Notes: a model not told the origin generated them from the letters alone. A stretch of DNA of 32,331 bases from JBLNBU01 sp050260215 (GCA_050260215.1 JBLNBU010000195.1:1-32331), one strand, 5' to 3'; positions 14,888 through 24,600 are shown, numbered from the stretch's first letter. Numbers and translations are program-made.

Positions 14888-15105
14888 ATGGGCTGGCGCT
14901 CGAACTCGGCGTCGCTTTGCGGCATCGCCAGCAGGTGGTCGACGAAGGACGGGGTATCCGCGTCCTGGCGCCGATGCAGGCGTTCGTAGTCGTGGATGGA
15001 CAGCACGACCACGGCGGGCTTGCCGCGCTTGGTGACGGTCTGCGGATGACCGTGCACAGCCGCACGCATCCTGTCCAGCTGAACTAGCCAGGCAGTGGGC
15101 TCCAC
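14872..15105 (-). pseudogene. Phd/YefM-type antitoxin, probably truncated
   Basis: The 77-codon frame contains PQTVTKRGKPAVVVLSIHDY (from about residue 21), the hallmark of Phd/YefM antitoxins, and FVDHLLAMPQSD, common in those paired with PIN toxins. The usual N-terminal DNA-binding block (AKARxSELVxxA) is not recognisable; it reads WLVQLDRMRAAVHGH. The apparent start is a GTG at 15105 without a clear ribosome site. The C-terminal end overlaps the toxin tail in another frame. If expressed it might still bind a related toxin encoded elsewhere, but I judge it a remnant. Confidence 0.6.
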
Positions 15106-15144
15106 GCCCGCGCCCTGTCAAGGAGGGGTCCGATCCATCCCTCA

Positions 15145-15173
15145 TTGCAAAACCCGCCCATCCGCCGTATTCC
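15145..15173 (+). promoter_or_regulatory. promoter of the IalB-family gene
   Basis: TTGCAA (15145-15150) and TATTCC (15168-15173) are 17 bases apart, 35 bases upstream of the ATG at 15208. Confidence 0.5.
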
Positions 15174-15207
15174 TCCTGGTCACCTCTTGTCCACCGGAGC
15201 ATCCAGC

Positions 15208-15711
15208 ATGTCCTTCGTCCGTCCGACCCTTGGCCTTTTGTCCGCCGTCGCCGTCGCCGCCGCCGCGATGGCGCCCGCCCCGGCCGCCGCCAAGCCCGAG
15301 AACGGCAAGCGCTTCGGCGACTGGGTCGTCGAATGCGAGCAGACCCCCAAGGGCGAGCGCTGCGCCGTGTCGCAGACCGCCATGAAGGACGGCAACCGCG
15401 TGCTGACCGTCACCGTCGGCTATCTGGGCGCCAAGGGCGAGCCGGTGCTGCTGGCCATCGTGCCGCTGGGCATCTCGCTGGTCGCCGGCGCCGCCTTCAA
15501 GATCGGCGACGCCAAGGAAGTGCCCATGCAGATGCAGCAGTGCACCGTCCAGGGCTGCCTGGCGGTGGGGCAGATGGCCCCGGCGCATGTCAAGGCGCTC
15601 AACGACGGCAAGTCCCTGGGCATCGGCGTGGTGCCGGCCGGCACCGAGAATATCGTCGGGCTGCCGGTCTCGATGAACGGCTTCAAGGACGCCTTCGCCT
15701 CCTTGAAATAA
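15208..15711 (+). CDS. invasion-associated locus B (IalB) family secreted protein
   Basis: The 167-aa precursor has a signal peptide (residues 1 to about 28, Ala/Val-rich with an AAA-type cleavage site before KPENG). The mature part carries family features: RFGDWVVECEQTPKGERC (near 33-50), a QCTVQGC cysteine pair and a C-terminal GFKDAFASL. Proteins of this family are periplasmic or envelope proteins, widespread in free-living alphaproteobacteria; the name comes from Bartonella and does not imply virulence here. Four cysteines could form two disulfides. ATG 15208 places the signal peptide at the N terminus; the in-frame ATG at 15145 would add 21 residues overlapping the promoter. Confidence 0.9.
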   Translation: MSFVRPTLGLLSAVAVAAAAMAPAPAAAKPENGKRFGDWVVECEQTPKGERCAVSQTAMKDGNRVLTVTVGYLGAKGEPVLLAIVPLGISLVAGAAFKIGDAKEVPMQMQQCTVQGCLAVGQMAPAHVKALNDGKSLGIGVVPAGTENIVGLPVSMNGFKDAFASLK

Positions 15712-15731
15712 CAGCCGTCCCGTTGCCATTG

Positions 15732-15770
15732 GCCCGCGGGCGCTGCTATCGTCCGCGGGCTTCGCTTTTT
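15732..15770 (+). terminator. terminator between ialB-like gene and argC
   Basis: GCCCGCGG (15732-15739) pairs with CCGCGGGC (15753-15760), followed by TTCGCTTTTT. An 8-bp GC stem plus T run makes a fair intrinsic terminator, so argC likely has its own promoter. Confidence 0.65.
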
Positions 15771-15787
15771 CGCAAGGGACGTTCGCC

Positions 15788-16828
15788 ATGGACAAGGTCA
15801 AGGTCGCCATCCTGGGTGCCAGCGGCTATACCGGCGCCGAGCTGGTGCGCCTGCTGGCCTGCCATCCGGGCTTCCAGATCGCGGCCATGACCGGCGACCG
15901 CAAGGCCGGGCAACCCCTGGCGGCGGTGTTTCCCCATCTCGGCGGGCTGGCCCTGCCCGACCTGGTGACCATCGACCAGGTCAATTTCGCCTCGGTCGAC
16001 GCGGTGTTCTGCGCCCTGCCCCACGGCACCACCCAGGAGGTGATCGCGGCGCTTCCCCGCTCGGTCAAGGTGGTCGACCTGTCGGCCGACTTCCGGCTGG
16101 CCGAGGTCAAGGCCTATGCCCAGTGGTACGGCCACGAGCACAAGGCCCCCGAGTTGCAGCGGGAAGCCGTCTACGGCCTGACCGAGCTGATGCGCCCGCG
16201 GGTCAAGGCGGCGCGGCTGGTGGCCAATCCCGGCTGCTACCCCACCTCTGCCCAGCTGGCGCTGATGCCGCTGTTGGAGGCGGGCGCCATCCTGCCGGAG
16301 GACATCATCATCGACGCCAAGTCCGGCGTGTCTGGGGCCGGCCGCTCGGCCAAGGAGGCCAACCTGTTCTGCGAGGTGGCCGAGGGCATCCACCCCTACG
16401 GCATCGCCAGCCACCGCCATACCCCCGAGATCGAGCAGGGCCTTGCGCGGGCCGCCGGCCGGCCGGTGCAGGTGACCTTCACCCCCCACCTGATGCCCAT
16501 GAGCCGCGGCATCCTGTCGACCATGTACGTCAAGCTGCGCGGCCGCCACAAGGCCGCCGACCTGCGCGCCGTGCTTGCCAAGCGCTTTGCGTCCGAGCCG
16601 TTCGTGCGCGTGTTGCCCGAAGGCATGGCACCGGCGACGCGCAACGTGCGCGGATCGAACTTCTGCCTGATCAACGCCTTCGACGATCGCATCGAGGGCC
16701 GGGCCATCGTGTGCTCGGTCATCGACAACCTGGTCAAGGGCGCCTCGGGCCAGGCGGTGCAGAACATGAACCTGATGTTCGACCTGCCCGAGACGGCCGG
16801 CCTCGAACAGCAACCCATGTTCCCGTGA
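15788..16828 (+). CDS. argC: N-acetyl-gamma-glutamyl-phosphate reductase
   Basis: The 346-aa enzyme catalyses the NADPH-dependent reduction of N-acetylglutamyl phosphate to the semialdehyde, the third step of arginine synthesis. The NADP-binding ILGASGYTGAELVRLL (8-23) and the active-site NPGCYPTSAQ with nucleophile C150 are intact, as are SGVSGAGR and the HRHTPEIEQ region. The length matches the type 1 family. It is the first gene of a run of four genes with gaps of 8, 7 and -4 bases. No other arg gene is adjacent. Confidence 0.96.
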   Translation: MDKVKVAILGASGYTGAELVRLLACHPGFQIAAMTGDRKAGQPLAAVFPHLGGLALPDLVTIDQVNFASVDAVFCALPHGTTQEVIAALPRSVKVVDLSADFRLAEVKAYAQWYGHEHKAPELQREAVYGLTELMRPRVKAARLVANPGCYPTSAQLALMPLLEAGAILPEDIIIDAKSGVSGAGRSAKEANLFCEVAEGIHPYGIASHRHTPEIEQGLARAAGRPVQVTFTPHLMPMSRGILSTMYVKLRGRHKAADLRAVLAKRFASEPFVRVLPEGMAPATRNVRGSNFCLINAFDDRIEGRAIVCSVIDNLVKGASGQAVQNMNLMFDLPETAGLEQQPMFP

Positions 16829-16836
16829 GGAAAGCC

Positions 16837-17361
16837 ATGTCCGGCGTCATCCTGCCCTATCAGGGCATCTTGCCCACCATCGACGCCGACGCCTTCATCG
16901 CCCCCACCGCCGTGGTCATCGGCGACGTGGTCATCGGTGCCGGCAGCAGCGTGTGGTTCAACTGCACCATCCGCGGCGACGTGCACGAGATCCGCATCGG
17001 CTGCCGCACCAACATCCAGGACGGCACCGTCGTCCACGTCACCGGGGGCAAGTACGGCACCTATATCGGCTCGGACATCACCATCGGCCACGGCGCGGTG
17101 CTCCATGCCTGCACCCTCGAGGACGGCTGCTTCATCGGCATGGGCGCCACCGTGCTGGACGGGGTGGTCGTCGAGACCGGCGCCATGGTCGCTGCCGGCG
17201 CCCTGGTCACCCCGGGCAAGCGGGTCAGGACCGGCGAGCTGTGGGCCGGCAACCCGGCCAAGCCGCTGCGCCAGCTGACCCCCGAAGACGTCGCCTTCTT
17301 CCCCAAGTCGGCAGCCAATTATGCCGAGCTGGGCCGGCGCTACCGCGACGAGATCGGCTGA
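16837..17361 (+). CDS. gamma-carbonic anhydrase family protein
   Basis: The 174-aa protein is a left-handed beta-helix made of hexapeptide repeats (about residues 20-150). The three zinc-binding histidines of gamma-class enzymes are present: H67 (TVVHV), H85 and H90 (IGHGAVLHAC), as are R46-G-D and Q61-D. It therefore probably binds metal and may interconvert CO2 and bicarbonate, though many YrdA/PaaY-like members have low or no activity. It forms a trimer in all known relatives. It begins eight bases after argC; bicarbonate feeds carbamoyl phosphate for arginine synthesis, so co-transcription would make sense. An ATG at 16837 with GAGGAAAG upstream is the start. Confidence 0.92.
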   Translation: MSGVILPYQGILPTIDADAFIAPTAVVIGDVVIGAGSSVWFNCTIRGDVHEIRIGCRTNIQDGTVVHVTGGKYGTYIGSDITIGHGAVLHACTLEDGCFIGMGATVLDGVVVETGAMVAAGALVTPGKRVRTGELWAGNPAKPLRQLTPEDVAFFPKSAANYAELGRRYRDEIG

Positions 17362-17368
17362 GGCACGG

Positions 17369-18943
17369 ATGGCGGACCGGACGCGCGCCCCCGGCCTGCT
17401 GGCGCGCCTTGCGGCGCCCATCCGGGCCATCCGCCGCGCCATCGTCCGCGACGACGGCCAGCCGGCACCCGAGGCCGAGGGCGACACCCCCCCCGACGAC
17501 GGCCTGGTCGACGACGACTTCCTGCTTGCCCTGCAAGGCCTGCTGACCGAGGGCGACGGCGCCTTCAGCACCAAGCTGCAGGTGATCTCGCTGGTCGAGT
17601 TCCGCGAGGCGGTCGGCGACAAGTGGTCGCGGGTGGCGGAAAAGGTCCTGCTGATCGCCGAGGGCGTCATCCAGCGCCATCTGGGCCAGGGCAACGTCTA
17701 CGGCCGCCAGGGCTTCGACGCCTTCGTGCTGGTGTTCCGCACCTGCGGCCCCGCCGAGGCCCGCCGCCGCGCCATCCTGATCGCGCAGGACCTGGGCACC
17801 CGCCTGCTCGGCGACCAATTCCTGGGCATGGAGCGCCCGCTGGCGCTCGCCGCCGAGATCGACCTTGCCGACGCCTTCAAGGAAGGGGCGTTGGACCACG
17901 TCGCGGTCAACGGGGCGGTGACCGAGATGCGCTCGCTGCTGGCCCAGGCGCCGCAGGCCGAGGCGCCGCCGCGCCATTCGCCCCTGCCGGGCGGCGGGGA
18001 CGTGGCCGTCCGCGCCGGCCCCGGCCCCATGCATTCCGAACTGCCGGCACCGATGCCCAAGCGGGAACCGGTGATGGTGCCCATCTCCGCCGGGACCCGG
18101 CGCCCGGCCGCCGATCCCAACTGGCAGGCCATGGCCGGCGCCAAGCGCAAGCTCGCCAAGCGCCCCGCCGGGCCGCCGCCGGTGCCCGCCGACGTCCGCC
18201 TGGCCCTGGTGTGGCGGCCCACCTGGACGGCCGAGGGCGAAGCCATCGGCGCCTACAAGGCGCGCATCCACCGCACCGACCGCGAGGGCCAGCCGGCGCT
18301 GGAAGGCTGCCTGGCCTATCCCGTCGAGGGCGGCGAGGCCGCCGGCACCGCCATCCTGGACCGCTTCGTCGTCGCCGGCGCCGTGCGCGGCTTCAAGGCG
18401 GCCGAGGCTGCGGGCGACCGGCCGACCATCGTGGTGCCGCTGCATTATTCGTCGGTGGCCTCGGCCCAGCGCCAGGCACTGACCGCGCCCTTCGCCGACC
18501 TGCCCGAAGCGGCGCGCGCCAACCGGGTTGCCGTGGACCTGTTCGGCCTGCCCGACGACGTCGAGGCGCGCGACGTCGCTGCCGTCATCCGGGCGCTCCG
18601 CCCCTTCTGCCGCCAGGTGGTGCTGCGCCAGCCCCTTGGCGGCGCCCGCCTGTCCATGGCCGCCCAGGCCGGTGCCGACATGGTCGGCGTCGACCTGGCC
18701 GAGCTGGCTCCCGACGAGCGCACCGACGACGACCACCTGCTGGCGGCGCTGTTGAGCCTGCGCGCCGCGGCCGAGCGCAACCGCCTGCCCGCCTGCGTTT
18801 GGGGCGTGCGCCGGCGCAAGGTGGTGATCGGCGCCGTGCTGGGCGGCTTCGCCATGGTCAACGGGCCCGGCCTGATGAAGGACCTGGGCCGCCCGTCCAA
18901 GGTGCTGCCCGCCCCGCGGGCCCGCTTCGGCCAGCCGGGATGA
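17369..18943 (+). CDS. protein with degenerate GGDEF-like and EAL-like regions
   Basis: This 524-aa protein has no clear membrane segment. Residues about 66-165 resemble a GGDEF fold, but the signature reads GRQGFDAF (112-119) in place of RxGGDEF, so cyclase activity is not expected. A Pro/Ala-rich linker (about 190-275) follows. Residues about 280-510 look like an EAL-type barrel (ALVWRPTW at the start, VAVDLFGLPDDVEARD in the middle, GADMVGVDLAELAPDE near the end) without the catalytic E-A-L, DDFGxG or EGVE motifs. It may be a c-di-GMP binder or a structural derivative. It starts seven bases after the carbonic anhydrase and overlaps the next gene by four bases (ATGA). The GGDEF/EAL link is my reading of remote similarity. 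Confidence 0.75.
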   Translation: MADRTRAPGLLARLAAPIRAIRRAIVRDDGQPAPEAEGDTPPDDGLVDDDFLLALQGLLTEGDGAFSTKLQVISLVEFREAVGDKWSRVAEKVLLIAEGVIQRHLGQGNVYGRQGFDAFVLVFRTCGPAEARRRAILIAQDLGTRLLGDQFLGMERPLALAAEIDLADAFKEGALDHVAVNGAVTEMRSLLAQAPQAEAPPRHSPLPGGGDVAVRAGPGPMHSELPAPMPKREPVMVPISAGTRRPAADPNWQAMAGAKRKLAKRPAGPPPVPADVRLALVWRPTWTAEGEAIGAYKARIHRTDREGQPALEGCLAYPVEGGEAAGTAILDRFVVAGAVRGFKAAEAAGDRPTIVVPLHYSSVASAQRQALTAPFADLPEAARANRVAVDLFGLPDDVEARDVAAVIRALRPFCRQVVLRQPLGGARLSMAAQAGADMVGVDLAELAPDERTDDDHLLAALLSLRAAAERNRLPACVWGVRRRKVVIGAVLGGFAMVNGPGLMKDLGRPSKVLPAPRARFGQPG

Positions 18944-20328
18944 GCCCACCGCTCGCCGCCCGGGTCTCGGCGGCCGCGGTGGCGGCGGTGGTGCTGGGCG
19001 CGCTGGCGTCGGCGGTGCTGGGCTGGCAGCCCGGCCGGACCGTGTCCTCGGCCGCGCTGGTCGTCTATTTCGCCCTGGAAGCCCGGCTGCTGTCGCGCGG
19101 CGGACGGATGATGCTGGCGGCCTCGGCCGCGGCGGCGGTGGTGGCGGTGGCCTTCAAGGCCGACTGGCCCGCCCTGCTGGCCCGCGCACTGGGCGAGGCG
19201 GCGTTCCTGGCCGGCCTGTTCATCGCCCTGGGTGCGCTGCGCGACGCGGCCCAGTCGTCGGCCCTGGTGCAGTCCTGCGGCGCCCTGATGGTGCGCCAGC
19301 CGCCCGGCCGGCGCTATGCGGTCCTCTGCCTGGGCAGCCACCTGATCTCGCTGGTGCTGAACTTCGGCGTGCTGTCCTTGCTGGGCACCATGGTGCAGAA
19401 GGGCAATACCCTGGAGGCCGCCGGCGGGGACCCCCGCATCGCCGCCATCCGCCAGCAGCGGATGATGACCGCCGTGCTGCGCGGCTTCGCCCTGATGACC
19501 GTGTGGTCGCCGCTGTCGGTGTCGTTTGCCGTCACCCAGGCGGTGGTGCATGGGCTGCCGTGGTGGCGGCTGTTGCCGCTGCAGATGGTGCTGGCCGCCC
19601 TGCTGCTGGGTCTGGGCTGGCTGCTCGACCGCCGCGCCTTCCCGCCGGTGGCCAACCTGCCCGGAGTGGGCGGCCCCACCGACTGGCGGCCGCTGGGCCG
19701 GCTGGTCTTGCTGGTGGCGGCGGTGGTGGTCGCGTCGGTCGCCTCGGCCGAGGCCATGGGCGTGCGCCTGGTCCTGGGCGCCATGCTGGTGGTGCCGATC
19801 TCCGCCGTGGTGTGGCTGACGGCGCAACACCGTTCAGGCTTGACCGCCACCCTGCATTTCGCCGCACGCTTCTCGGAAAGCGCGCCCGCCTTCCGCAACG
19901 AGGCGGCCATGCTGGGCGGGGCGATGTTCTTCGGCACCGTGGTCTCGGCCTTCGTCTCGCCCGAGGCCACCGCGGCGCTGATCGCCAGGCTGTCCCTGCC
20001 GCCTTCGGTGGTGGCGGTGCTGCTGGCGTGGTCGGTGATGGCGCTGGCCCAGGTCGGCCTGTCGCAGATCGTCACCGTCACCCTGCTGGGCGGTGCGCTC
20101 GCCGACCTGTCGGCGCTGGGCATCCAGCCCCTGGTGCTGGCCAGCGGCCTGATGGGCGCCTGGGCCCTGTCGGCGGTGGCCACTCCCATCGGCGCCGCGG
20201 TTCTGACCGTGGCCCGCATCTCCGGCGTCGACAACCGCACCGTCACCCACACCTGGAACGGCCGCTTCATCATCCTGGGCGCCCTGCTGCTGGCGGCGTG
20301 GATGCTGGCACTCTCCGCACTGATTTAG
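18940..20328 (+). CDS. polytopic membrane protein, possible transporter
   Basis: The 462-aa protein has about 10-12 hydrophobic helices along its length (for example 7-28, 57-75, 85-105, 130-150, 185-205, 215-235, 258-300, 330-375, 390-412 and 440-460). Helix-breaking motifs such as SHLISLVLNFGVLSLLG and ALSAVATPIGAAVLTVARI resemble the re-entrant regions of ion-transporter superfamily carriers (CitMHS/ArsB/TRAP-M-like). No specific family or substrate was recognised. Its ATG overlaps the stop of the upstream degenerate GGDEF/EAL-like gene, so the two are translationally coupled and the products may work together. Confidence 0.8.
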   Translation: MSPPLAARVSAAAVAAVVLGALASAVLGWQPGRTVSSAALVVYFALEARLLSRGGRMMLAASAAAAVVAVAFKADWPALLARALGEAAFLAGLFIALGALRDAAQSSALVQSCGALMVRQPPGRRYAVLCLGSHLISLVLNFGVLSLLGTMVQKGNTLEAAGGDPRIAAIRQQRMMTAVLRGFALMTVWSPLSVSFAVTQAVVHGLPWWRLLPLQMVLAALLLGLGWLLDRRAFPPVANLPGVGGPTDWRPLGRLVLLVAAVVVASVASAEAMGVRLVLGAMLVVPISAVVWLTAQHRSGLTATLHFAARFSESAPAFRNEAAMLGGAMFFGTVVSAFVSPEATAALIARLSLPPSVVAVLLAWSVMALAQVGLSQIVTVTLLGGALADLSALGIQPLVLASGLMGAWALSAVATPIGAAVLTVARISGVDNRTVTHTWNGRFIILGALLLAAWMLALSALI

Positions 20329-20344
20329 CGCGCATTCATGGCGA

Positions 20345-20479
20345 TTATCCCCGTTTGCGTACGCACCAATCGGCGACGATCAGGCGGTCAAGCGCATTCT
20401 CCGACGCCTTGAACGCCGCCATACAGGCGACCAGGCAGCCTGCCATAGCCCCGCAGCCGCAGCCTAAGAAGTAGCGCAC
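20345..20479 (-). CDS. possible 44-aa Cys-rich hydrophobic peptide
   Basis: A leftward frame from GTG 20479 to a TAA at 20345 reads as a plausible small protein: a hydrophobic N-terminal half with four cysteines (near FLGCGCGAMAGCLVACM) and a polar tail (ALDRLIVADWCVRKRG). The local sequence is less GC-rich than its surroundings and the composition is not the usual Pro/Arg shadow. A GGTGGGG stretch lies upstream. No family is known to me, and it could be chance. Confidence 0.3.
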   Translation of the reverse strand: MRYFLGCGCGAMAGCLVACMAAFKASENALDRLIVADWCVRKRG

Positions 20480-20548
20480 GCTAACCCCACCGAGGCACCC
20501 TCCCCTGCCCACGACGGTCCATGGGAGCCGGCGTGCCATTCTTGCCCC

Positions 20549-21649
20549 ATGAACAGCATGCCCGAGCCGCCGGGCCGGACGCGCCGCCACATCCAGGGCG
20601 GGCTTCTGGTGCTGGCGGTGATGTACACCTTGTACTTCACCCACGACCTGGTGCTGCCGATCCTGGTGGCGGCGCTGCTGGCGCTCTTGCTGTCGCCGGT
20701 GGTGGCGCAGATGCACCGGCTGCGGGCGCCGCGGGCGCTGGCGGCCGGGCTGGTGGTGGTCCTGTTCGTGGGCGGACTGGGCTGGGGGCTGTACGGGCTG
20801 GCGGGACCGGCCCGAGACTGGCTCGACCGCTCGCCCCAGCTGTTCGGGCAAATCGAGCGCAAGCTGCGCCCGGTGCGCCAGCCGGTCGAGGAAGTCCGCC
20901 AGGCCACCGAGCATGTCAAGCAGTTGGCCGGGGACGGCAAGCCCACGGTCAAGGTCGACCGCTTCGATCCCGGCGGCGTGGTGGTGGTCAGCGCCACCAA
21001 GCTGGTCACCCAGGCCGCCATCGTGGTGTTCCTGGTCTACTTCCTGCTGTCCTCGGGCGACCCGATGATGCGCCGGCTGATCGGCGCCGCGCGCACCCCC
21101 GAGGCCCGCCACCGCGCCGTCCTGGTCGCCCGCGCGGTCAAGCACGACGTCACCACCTATCTGGGCCTGGTCACCATGGTCAACACGGGCCTGGGGGTGG
21201 CCACCGGGCTGGCCGGCTGGGCCCTGGGGCTGCCCAACCCGGCGCTGTGGGGAGTGCTGGCGACGGTGCTCAACTTCATGCCCTATGCCGGGCCCGGCAT
21301 CATGCTGTGCGTGCTGGCGGTGGTCGGGGTGCTGACCTTCGACGGGCTGGGGCACGGGCTGGCCCCCGCCGGCGTCTTCCTGATCTTCACCAACATCGAG
21401 GGCAACCTGATCACCCCCACCCTGGTCGGCCATCGCCTGACCCTGCCGCCGCTGATGGTGTTCCTGTCGCTGGTGGTGTGGAGCTGGATGTGGGGGGTGG
21501 CCGGCGCCCTGCTGGCGACGCCGATCCTGGTGGTGATGAAGGTGGTGCTCGAACACGCCGAAGGCCCCGGACTGCTGGCGCAACTGCTGGGCGTACGGCC
21601 GCGTTTGCCCTGCGGCGGGAATGGCCTTAGACTGCGCGACCGGCAGTGA
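20549..21649 (+). CDS. AI-2E family (PerM-like) transporter
   Basis: The 366-aa inner membrane protein has the family layout: two to three helices at the N terminus (about 15-85), a variable soluble loop (about 90-150), then five helices. Conserved marks are LVYFLLSSGDPMMRRL (about 162-177), LGLPNPALWGVLATVLNFMP (about 227-246) with the P-x-x-G site after it, and NIEGNLITPTLVG (about 284-296). Members export small molecules or ions; E. coli TqsA affects autoinducer-2, while others are Na+/H+ antiporters, so the substrate is open. It is the first of three close genes. Its ribosome site is weak, and Met4 is an alternative start. Confidence 0.9.
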   Translation: MNSMPEPPGRTRRHIQGGLLVLAVMYTLYFTHDLVLPILVAALLALLLSPVVAQMHRLRAPRALAAGLVVVLFVGGLGWGLYGLAGPARDWLDRSPQLFGQIERKLRPVRQPVEEVRQATEHVKQLAGDGKPTVKVDRFDPGGVVVVSATKLVTQAAIVVFLVYFLLSSGDPMMRRLIGAARTPEARHRAVLVARAVKHDVTTYLGLVTMVNTGLGVATGLAGWALGLPNPALWGVLATVLNFMPYAGPGIMLCVLAVVGVLTFDGLGHGLAPAGVFLIFTNIEGNLITPTLVGHRLTLPPLMVFLSLVVWSWMWGVAGALLATPILVVMKVVLEHAEGPGLLAQLLGVRPRLPCGGNGLRLRDRQ

Positions 21650-21667
21650 TCCAGGGCGGAGATGGGG

Positions 21668-24600
21668 ATGAAAAGGACGTTGATCGTCGCCGCCGCCGCC
21701 ATGGCGGCGTTGGTGCTGCTGGTGGCGGTGGCGCCGTTGATGATCGACTGGACCGCCATCAAGGGCGAGGTCCGCTCCCGCATCGAGGCCGCCACCGGCC
21801 GCAAGGTCGAGATCGGCGCGCTGCGGCTGCGCCTGTTGCCCACGCCGGCCGCCACCGCCCGGCACGTCGCGTTGGCCAACCTGGCCGGCGCCCAGCCCGC
21901 CGTCATGGCCACGGTGGATTCGCTCCGCCTCAAGCTTCAGTTCCTGCCGCTGCTCTCCGGCCGGGTGGTGATCGACGAGCTGGTTCTCGACCACCCCGAG
22001 ATCCATCTGCAGCGCCTGCCCGGCGGCCACGGCAACTGGGAATTCACCCCCGACACGGCCGCGGCGCCGGCCAAGCCGGCCGCCCCAGCCGCCCAAAGCA
22101 AGCCCGCGCGTGACCAGGGCGGCGATGCCGCCCTTCCCGTCCAGCGGCTGCGCATCACCGAAGGCGTCGCCACCTACCAGTCCGGCGACGGCCGGCCGGT
22201 GCGGGTCGACGGTGTCGAACTGGCGATGGACCTGGCCTCGGCCAACGGTCCCTTCGCCAGCCGCGGCCGGCTGCGGCTGCAGGGCGCCCCCATCGGCATC
22301 GAGGTCTTTGTCGACGCCTTCTCGAAGGATCACGGCACCCCGGCCCACGCCCTGGTCTCGCTGCCCGAAGCCGACGGCCACATCGAGATCAAGGGCATGA
22401 TCAGCCAGCTGTCCACCGGCCCCACCCTGCGTGGCGCCCTGGACCTGTCGCTGCCGTCGCTGGCGCGCCTCAACGCCGGCTTGCCGGCGCTGCCGCTCGG
22501 CCTGACCGGCACCCTGTCGGCCAGCCGGGACGAGCTGTCGCTGCAGGACCTGCGCCTGGCGTTTGCCGACGCCCATGCCAGCGGCAACATCGTCGCCGGG
22601 CTGGCGACCACGCCGGTGCTGATCGACGCCCAGCTGACCGCCGAGCCCGTGGATCTGGACGCCCTGCTGGCCCGCATGGCGCCGCCGGCCCCGTCGGCCG
22701 GCAAGACCCTGGCCGCCCCGGCTTCGCCGTCGCAAGGGCCTGCCGTCGCTTCGGCCCAGCCGCCGGGCAAGTCCGCCCAGCCGCCCACCGGCATCGCCGC
22801 CCATGTGGAGCTGGCGGCCGACAAGGTCACCTGGCACGGGGTGACCGCGGCGGTGCGGACCGAGGCCATCCTCGACGACGGGCGGCTGACCATCAACCGC
22901 GCCAGCGCCCGGCTGCCCGGCGACGCCGAGTTGGTCGTGGCCGGCGAGATCGGCGCCGGCCCCAGCTTCGACGGCAATTTCAAGGCGGCCGCCGCCGACT
23001 TGCGGGCGCTGCTGCGGGCCAACGGCGTCGAGGTCGCCCACGTCCCGCCCGAGCGGCTGCGCCGCTTCGCCCTGGCCGGCCGCATCGGCGGCGGCGGCGA
23101 CGAGGTACGGATCACCGACCTGGACGGTACCATCGACGCCACCCGGCTGCGCGGCGGCGCCACGGTGCGCCTGGGCGCGCGCCCCAGCTATGGGCTGAGC
23201 CTGGCCGCCGACCGCATCGACGTCGACTCCTACCGCGGCCGCACCGACCCAAAGGCGCCCCCGCCCGCCGCGCCCGCCGCACAGGAGGCGCCGGCCCCGG
23301 CGGCCGGGCCCAAGTCCACCCAGGCGTCGCCGTTGCCGGCGGTGGCGCCGCTTGCCGCGCTGGCCGGGTTCGACGCCGCAGTCAGGCTGAAGGTGGGCGA
23401 GGTCCTCGCCAACGGCGTGTCGGCCTCGGCGGTCGATGCCGATGCCACCCTGTCCGACGGCACCCTGGCGCTCAAATCCCTGTCCATCGGCGACGTGGGC
23501 GGCGGCAGCGCGCGCATGGCCGGCACCCTTGCCGGGCTGGGATCGCTGACGCCCTCGGTCCAGGGCGCCGCCATCGAGGCCGCCAGCCCGCAACCCGCAC
23601 GCCTTTTGCGCCTGTTTGGCGCCAAGCCTCCGGCCGGCATGGACCAGATGGGACCGGCGTCGCTGTCGGCCACCCTGGACGGCGATTGGAGCGCCGTGGT
23701 CCTGCGCGCCCGCCTGAGCGCCTTCGGCCTGGACGCCAATGCCGAAGGCCGGCTGTCGCAGCCGCTGCTGATGCCCCATTACGACCTGCAGCTGACCGCG
23801 CACCATGACAGCGCCGCCCAGTTGGTCCGCCTGTTCGCGCCCTCGTACCGGCCGCGCGGCACCCTTGGCGCCTTCACCGCCTCGGCGCGCGTGGGCGGCG
23901 ACAAGGGGGGCCTGGAACTGTCGGCGCTGTCGGCAAAGGCCGGCACCGCCGAGGTCACCGGCCATGCCCGCGTCGGCTTCGGGGCCCGCACCACCGTGGC
24001 CGCCGAACTGGTGGCCGGCGATCTTGACCTCGACCCCTTCCTGCCGGCCGAGCGCAGCGGCGGCCTGATGCTGCCCCTGCCCGGCTGGCGCGGCCCCGGC
24101 GGCCTGGTTCCCGGGCCGGCGACGGCAATGGTTCCGGTGGCCGTCCAGGCCGGCGGCCCGTGGTCGCGTGAACCCCTGGACCTGTCGGTGCTGGACGGGC
24201 TGGAAGGGCGCCTGGAGCTGTCGGCGAAGTCCATCTCCGCCCAGGGCTGGCGGCTGGACATCCCCCAGGCGAAGCTGGCGGCGTCCGAAGGCACCGCCAC
24301 GCTCGACAGCCTCAACGGCCGCCTGCTCGGCGGCACCATCGCCGCCACCGCCAGGCTGTCGGCCCGCGGGACCGCCGGCCAGCTGTCGGTGGCCGGAGCC
24401 GAGTTGAAGGACATCAAGCTGGGCCTGGGCGCCCTGCAGGTCAGCCGCGGCCGCGTCGACGGCGAGGCCCGCTGGACCGCCGCCGGCCGCAGTCCGTGGG
24501 ACTTGGTCTCGACCCTGGCCGGTGACGGCAAGCTTGCGGTGCGCGACGGACTGCTGACCGGCTTCGACCTGCCGGCGGTCAACCAGCGCCTGCAGCACCT

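Noticed and set aside
14163..15105. A tRNA-bounded genomic island with attachment-site repeats
   Set aside because: No second copy of the tRNA-Ser 3' end and no integrase were found nearby; only the composition change and the TA remnant hint at transfer.
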